Origin: JARDZI01 sp041639705
GTDB taxonomy: Bacteria; Bacillota; Clostridia; Clostridiales; Caloramatoraceae
Length of the DNA stretch: 7,513 nucleotides
Assembly (NCBI GenBank): GCA_041639705.1
Contig: JBEQBT010000166.1
Coordinates: 1-7,513, forward strand
Reading direction: 5' to 3'
The position numbers and the translations under genes were made by a program. The notes under the pieces are model-generated. The model was not told where the DNA came from and did no database searches. It saw only the letters and a program-made list of their open reading frames with translations. Positions 5,490 to 7,513 of the stretch are shown in pieces (position 1 is the stretch's first letter; every line of letters begins with the position of its first letter).

Positions 5490-5493
5490 CAAC

Positions 5494-6207
5494 TCACCCC
5501 TTTAGAATAACTTTAAATAAGAACTTTGGTAAAACTATCATTCTTTTATATCTCCAGGGCTCCTTTATAAGTCTAAAGAGCCATTCAAGTCCCAACCTGC
5601 ACATCCACACAGGTGCTCTTTTAATATTTCCGCAGGTAACATCAAAGCTGCCCCCAACACCCATTAATAGAGGCACTCCTAAGTCCTTCATATGCTCAGT
5701 TATCCAATATTCCTGTTTAGGACTTCCCATAGCAACAAATAATATATCAGGTTTCTTTGCTTTAATTTCCAAAGTAACCTCATTCTCATCCATAAAATAA
5801 CCATCTCTTATACCGACAAGATTAAGTCCTTCATATCTTTTTTTTAAAATTTCACCTGCCTGCTTTGCAACTCCAGGCTGCGCACCAAGCAAATATACTT
5901 TATAAGCTTTTTTTGCAGCATTTTGGCATATCCTATACATAAGATCAATTCCCGTTACCCTAGACCTTATATTTCCACCCTTTAGTTTAGAAGCTATTAC
6001 CACTCCTACACCATCAGGTATCTGTATTGCTGCCTTATTTAAAAGCTTAAGGAGTTTTTCATCTTTTTCTGCTTTCATAATCTTTTCTGGATTTATTGCA
6101 ACCACAAAAGAAGGCTCTCTTCTTTCAATTATTCTATCTATCTCATCTATAACGCCTTTCATATCTATATCACAAACATTTACACCAATATAGCTTTCCT
6201 TTTTCAT
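5494..6207 (-). CDS. tagA: WecG/TagA/CpsF-family glycosyltransferase (GT26)
   Basis: This 237-residue enzyme fits the family that transfers N-acetylmannosamine to undecaprenyl-PP-GlcNAc, the committed step that makes the linkage unit of wall teichoic acid or a related polymer, on the cytoplasmic face of the membrane. Family marks are IPDGVG (63-68) with D65, the likely catalytic base, R83, LLGAQPGVA (106-114), FVAMGSPKQE (157-166) with Q165, and GVGGSFDVTCG (183-193). The C-terminal appendage WLFRLIKEPWRYKRM (209-223) carries R212, R219 and R222 and is thought to contact the membrane and substrate. Position 37 is alanine where, from memory, studied TagA has a threonine. The ATG overlaps the stop of the upstream GT4 gene (ATGA) and follows GGAGG, so the pair is co-translated. 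The actual sugar substrate could differ from ManNAc. Confidence 0.92.
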   Translation of the reverse strand: MKKESYIGVNVCDIDMKGVIDEIDRIIERREPSFVVAINPEKIMKAEKDEKLLKLLNKAAIQIPDGVGVVIASKLKGGNIRSRVTGIDLMYRICQNAAKKAYKVYLLGAQPGVAKQAGEILKKRYEGLNLVGIRDGYFMDENEVTLEIKAKKPDILFVAMGSPKQEYWITEHMKDLGVPLLMGVGGSFDVTCGNIKRAPVWMCRLGLEWLFRLIKEPWRYKRMIVLPKFLFKVILKG

Positions 6208-7328
6208 ATAACATTTCCTCCAGCAATAACTTCATCATATGCATCCAAATAGCTCTCAACCAAATTATTTATAGAATAGTTAGAGCTTGCCTTTAAATAA
6301 AGCTTCTTCCCAATCTCTCTAGCTCCCTCTTTATCCATTAATAGCTCAAGCATTTTTTGAGCAAGGCTTATACTATCCCCTGGTTTAAATAGATATCCAT
6401 TTATGCCATCTTCAATTAACATAGAGATTCCACCTACATCTGTTGATATTACCGTTTTCTCATAAAAAGCAGATTCAAGTATGGTAAGTGGAAAGCTTTC
6501 TGTAAAGGATGACATAACTGTAAAATCAGAGATATAAATAAATTCATCAGGAAGTTGCCAGCCTACAAACTTTACATATTTGTCTAATTCTATATTCTCG
6601 ACATACTTCATTAATTCCTCTTTTAAATCTCCATCCCCAACTAAAACAAACCGAACATCCTTAACTTTTTTAACAACCTCTTTACATGCATCCAAAAACA
6701 CCCTATGTCCCTTTACAGGATGAAATCTCCCGATAATTGTAACATAATGATTTGCTTTATCGAGCCCATACTTTTCAGTAATTTCATCTCTTGACATAGC
6801 ATTTACTTCCCTATCAAAATCAATTCCATTATATACTACAAATATTTTATTGCTATTAAAGCCTCTTTCTACTAGCATGTCTTTAAAGCTTTCAGATACG
6901 GTTATATAATAATCAAAGGATTTCAAAACCATCCTGTTTATATTGCTGTAAACAAGAGTTTTATATTTATTACCCTTGTAATCATCCCTATAATCGCTGT
7001 GTACAGTTGTTATATATTTTGCAGCATATGACTTTTTTAAAAAATATCCAATAAAATTAGCCCTACCACCATGGCAGTTTATAATTTGAATATCTTCACT
7101 TTTACATATATCCTTTATCTTACTAACAGCTGAGAGATCAAATCTCCCCTTTTGTTCTACATATCTAATATCAATACCAAGCTCCAGGGCTTCATCATAT
7201 AAAATACCCTTTAAAAAGCAGATAATAATATTTTTACATTTATTTTTATCCATGTTTTTAACTAGTGCAAGAAGGTGTTTCTTAGAACCACCAACCTCTC
7301 CTCCACTGATTATATGAAGTACATTCAT
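6204..7328 (-). CDS. GT4-family glycosyltransferase
   Basis: This 374-residue protein has the two-Rossmann (GT-B) plan. The N-terminal acceptor domain starts MNVLHIISGGEVGGSKKHLL with the glycine-rich loop near 9-14, followed by NCHGGRAN (84-91) and TVHSDYRDDYK (108-118). The C-terminal donor domain has IIGRFHPVKGH (198-208), whose R201 and K206 fit the usual diphosphate contacts, FVLVGDGDLKEEL (227-239), and the EX7E motif E277..E285 (ESFPLTILE). Length and motifs match retaining GT4 enzymes using a nucleotide-sugar donor. Coupling to tagA by a 4-bp overlap suggests it adds a sugar in the same lipid-linked cell-wall polymer pathway; donor and acceptor cannot be told from sequence. The ATG follows GAGGAGG at 7 nt. 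No clear promoter is visible between 7329 and the window edge, so it may be read from further upstream. Confidence 0.92.
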   Translation of the reverse strand: MNVLHIISGGEVGGSKKHLLALVKNMDKNKCKNIIICFLKGILYDEALELGIDIRYVEQKGRFDLSAVSKIKDICKSEDIQIINCHGGRANFIGYFLKKSYAAKYITTVHSDYRDDYKGNKYKTLVYSNINRMVLKSFDYYITVSESFKDMLVERGFNSNKIFVVYNGIDFDREVNAMSRDEITEKYGLDKANHYVTIIGRFHPVKGHRVFLDACKEVVKKVKDVRFVLVGDGDLKEELMKYVENIELDKYVKFVGWQLPDEFIYISDFTVMSSFTESFPLTILESAFYEKTVISTDVGGISMLIEDGINGYLFKPGDSISLAQKMLELLMDKEGAREIGKKLYLKASSNYSINNLVESYLDAYDEVIAGGNVI

Positions 7329-7371
7329 AAGAAAACCTCCTCAAGAGTGGCAGCCATATGACATATGACTT

Positions 7372-7421
7372 ATGTATCGCCTAACCGTTTGTGCCTTGTC
7401 GATGTGGGCATCGACCACTAC
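7372..7421 (+). repeat. Family A repeat, copy A4, right half only
   Basis: It carries the conserved right end, GTCGATG/CATCGAC with loop TGGG (7398-7415) followed by CACTAC, and about 25 bp of interior resembling copy A1 (TATCGCCTA). The left hairpin is missing or unrecognisably decayed; only GAGTGGCAGCC near 7345 recalls it. It lies about 45 bp upstream of the GT4 start codon. Confidence 0.8.
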
Positions 7422-7458
7422 GAGTTGTCATTGCTATGAAAGTCACTGCAAGTGTCAA

Positions 7459-7513
7459 TGTCATCCTGAACGCAGTGAAGGATCTTATACGTACCATAGG
7501 TAAGATCCGACCC
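7459..7513 (+). repeat. Family C repeat, second copy, cut by window edge
   Basis: The arm 7459-7486 (TGTCATCCTGAACG...) matches the 3737 element arms with one to three differences out of 28. A 15-nt loop follows, then AAGATCC (7502-7508), the start of the second arm. The last five bases diverge from the 3782 arm, so either the second arm is degraded or the copy is rearranged; the window ends too early to decide. Confidence 0.8.

Larger units (their letters stand above)
5130..5493. other. 364-bp convergent intergenic region between alaX and tagA
   Basis: It holds the rest of the family B hairpin overlapping the alaX stop, a complete family A element (5170-5283), and a 5338-5489 minus-strand stretch that looks like a frameshifted small lipoprotein gene. 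Both flanking genes end here. No rho-independent terminator with a T-run is visible for either transcript; the repeat hairpins are the only strong stems. A 4-bp GGTG/CACC stem near 5314-5326 is too small to call. Confidence 0.7.

Overview
The window looks like a low-GC Gram-positive chromosome of the Clostridium type. Coding sequence is A+T rich, Shine-Dalgarno sites are strong (GGAGG-like), promoters are AT-rich, and the genes have Firmicute character: an ECF sigma factor with a ZAS-type anti-sigma, MurJ, a long AlaX, and a TagA/WecG glycosyltransferase. No species can be named from the sequence alone. No rRNA, tRNA, CRISPR array, phage gene or transposase gene was found.

Layout. Positions 1-282 hold the end of a dispersed repeat and a good rho-independent terminator. 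Positions 283-1566 (minus strand) are a tight three-gene operon: ECF sigma factor, zinc-finger anti-sigma factor with two membrane segments, and a two-segment membrane protein ending in two zinc ribbons. A GAAC-N17-CGTT promoter sits just upstream, the form expected if the sigma factor transcribes its own operon. Positions 1567-2006 are gene-free and packed with palindromic repeats. Positions 2007-3587 (minus) encode MurJ, the lipid II flippase, behind a near-consensus housekeeping promoter. Positions 3588-3899 are a divergent intergenic gap with another inverted-repeat element. Positions 3900-5129 (plus) encode a long alanyl-tRNA editing protein. Positions 5130-5493 hold two more repeats and what looks like a frameshifted small lipoprotein gene. 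Positions 5494-7328 (minus) are a GT4 glycosyltransferase and a TagA/WecG-type glycosyltransferase with overlapping stop and start codons. The window ends in two more partial repeats.

How the genes fit together. MurJ, TagA and the GT4 enzyme all point to building of the cell envelope: lipid II export, and assembly of a lipid-linked cell-wall polymer. The sigma/anti-sigma operon is a separate envelope-sensing unit. AlaX is a translation quality-control enzyme with no obvious link to its neighbours.

The most unusual content is non-coding. At least three families of short palindromic repeats (called A, B and C here), plus a single further hairpin (D), fill almost every gap between operons. Families A and B are hairpins whose outer or inner foot reads GTAG, as in the REP/BIME elements mobilised by RAYT (TnpA-REP) proteins. 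Family A stems show compensatory base changes between copies. One family B copy appears to lie in frame inside alaX, and another supplies the alaX stop codon.
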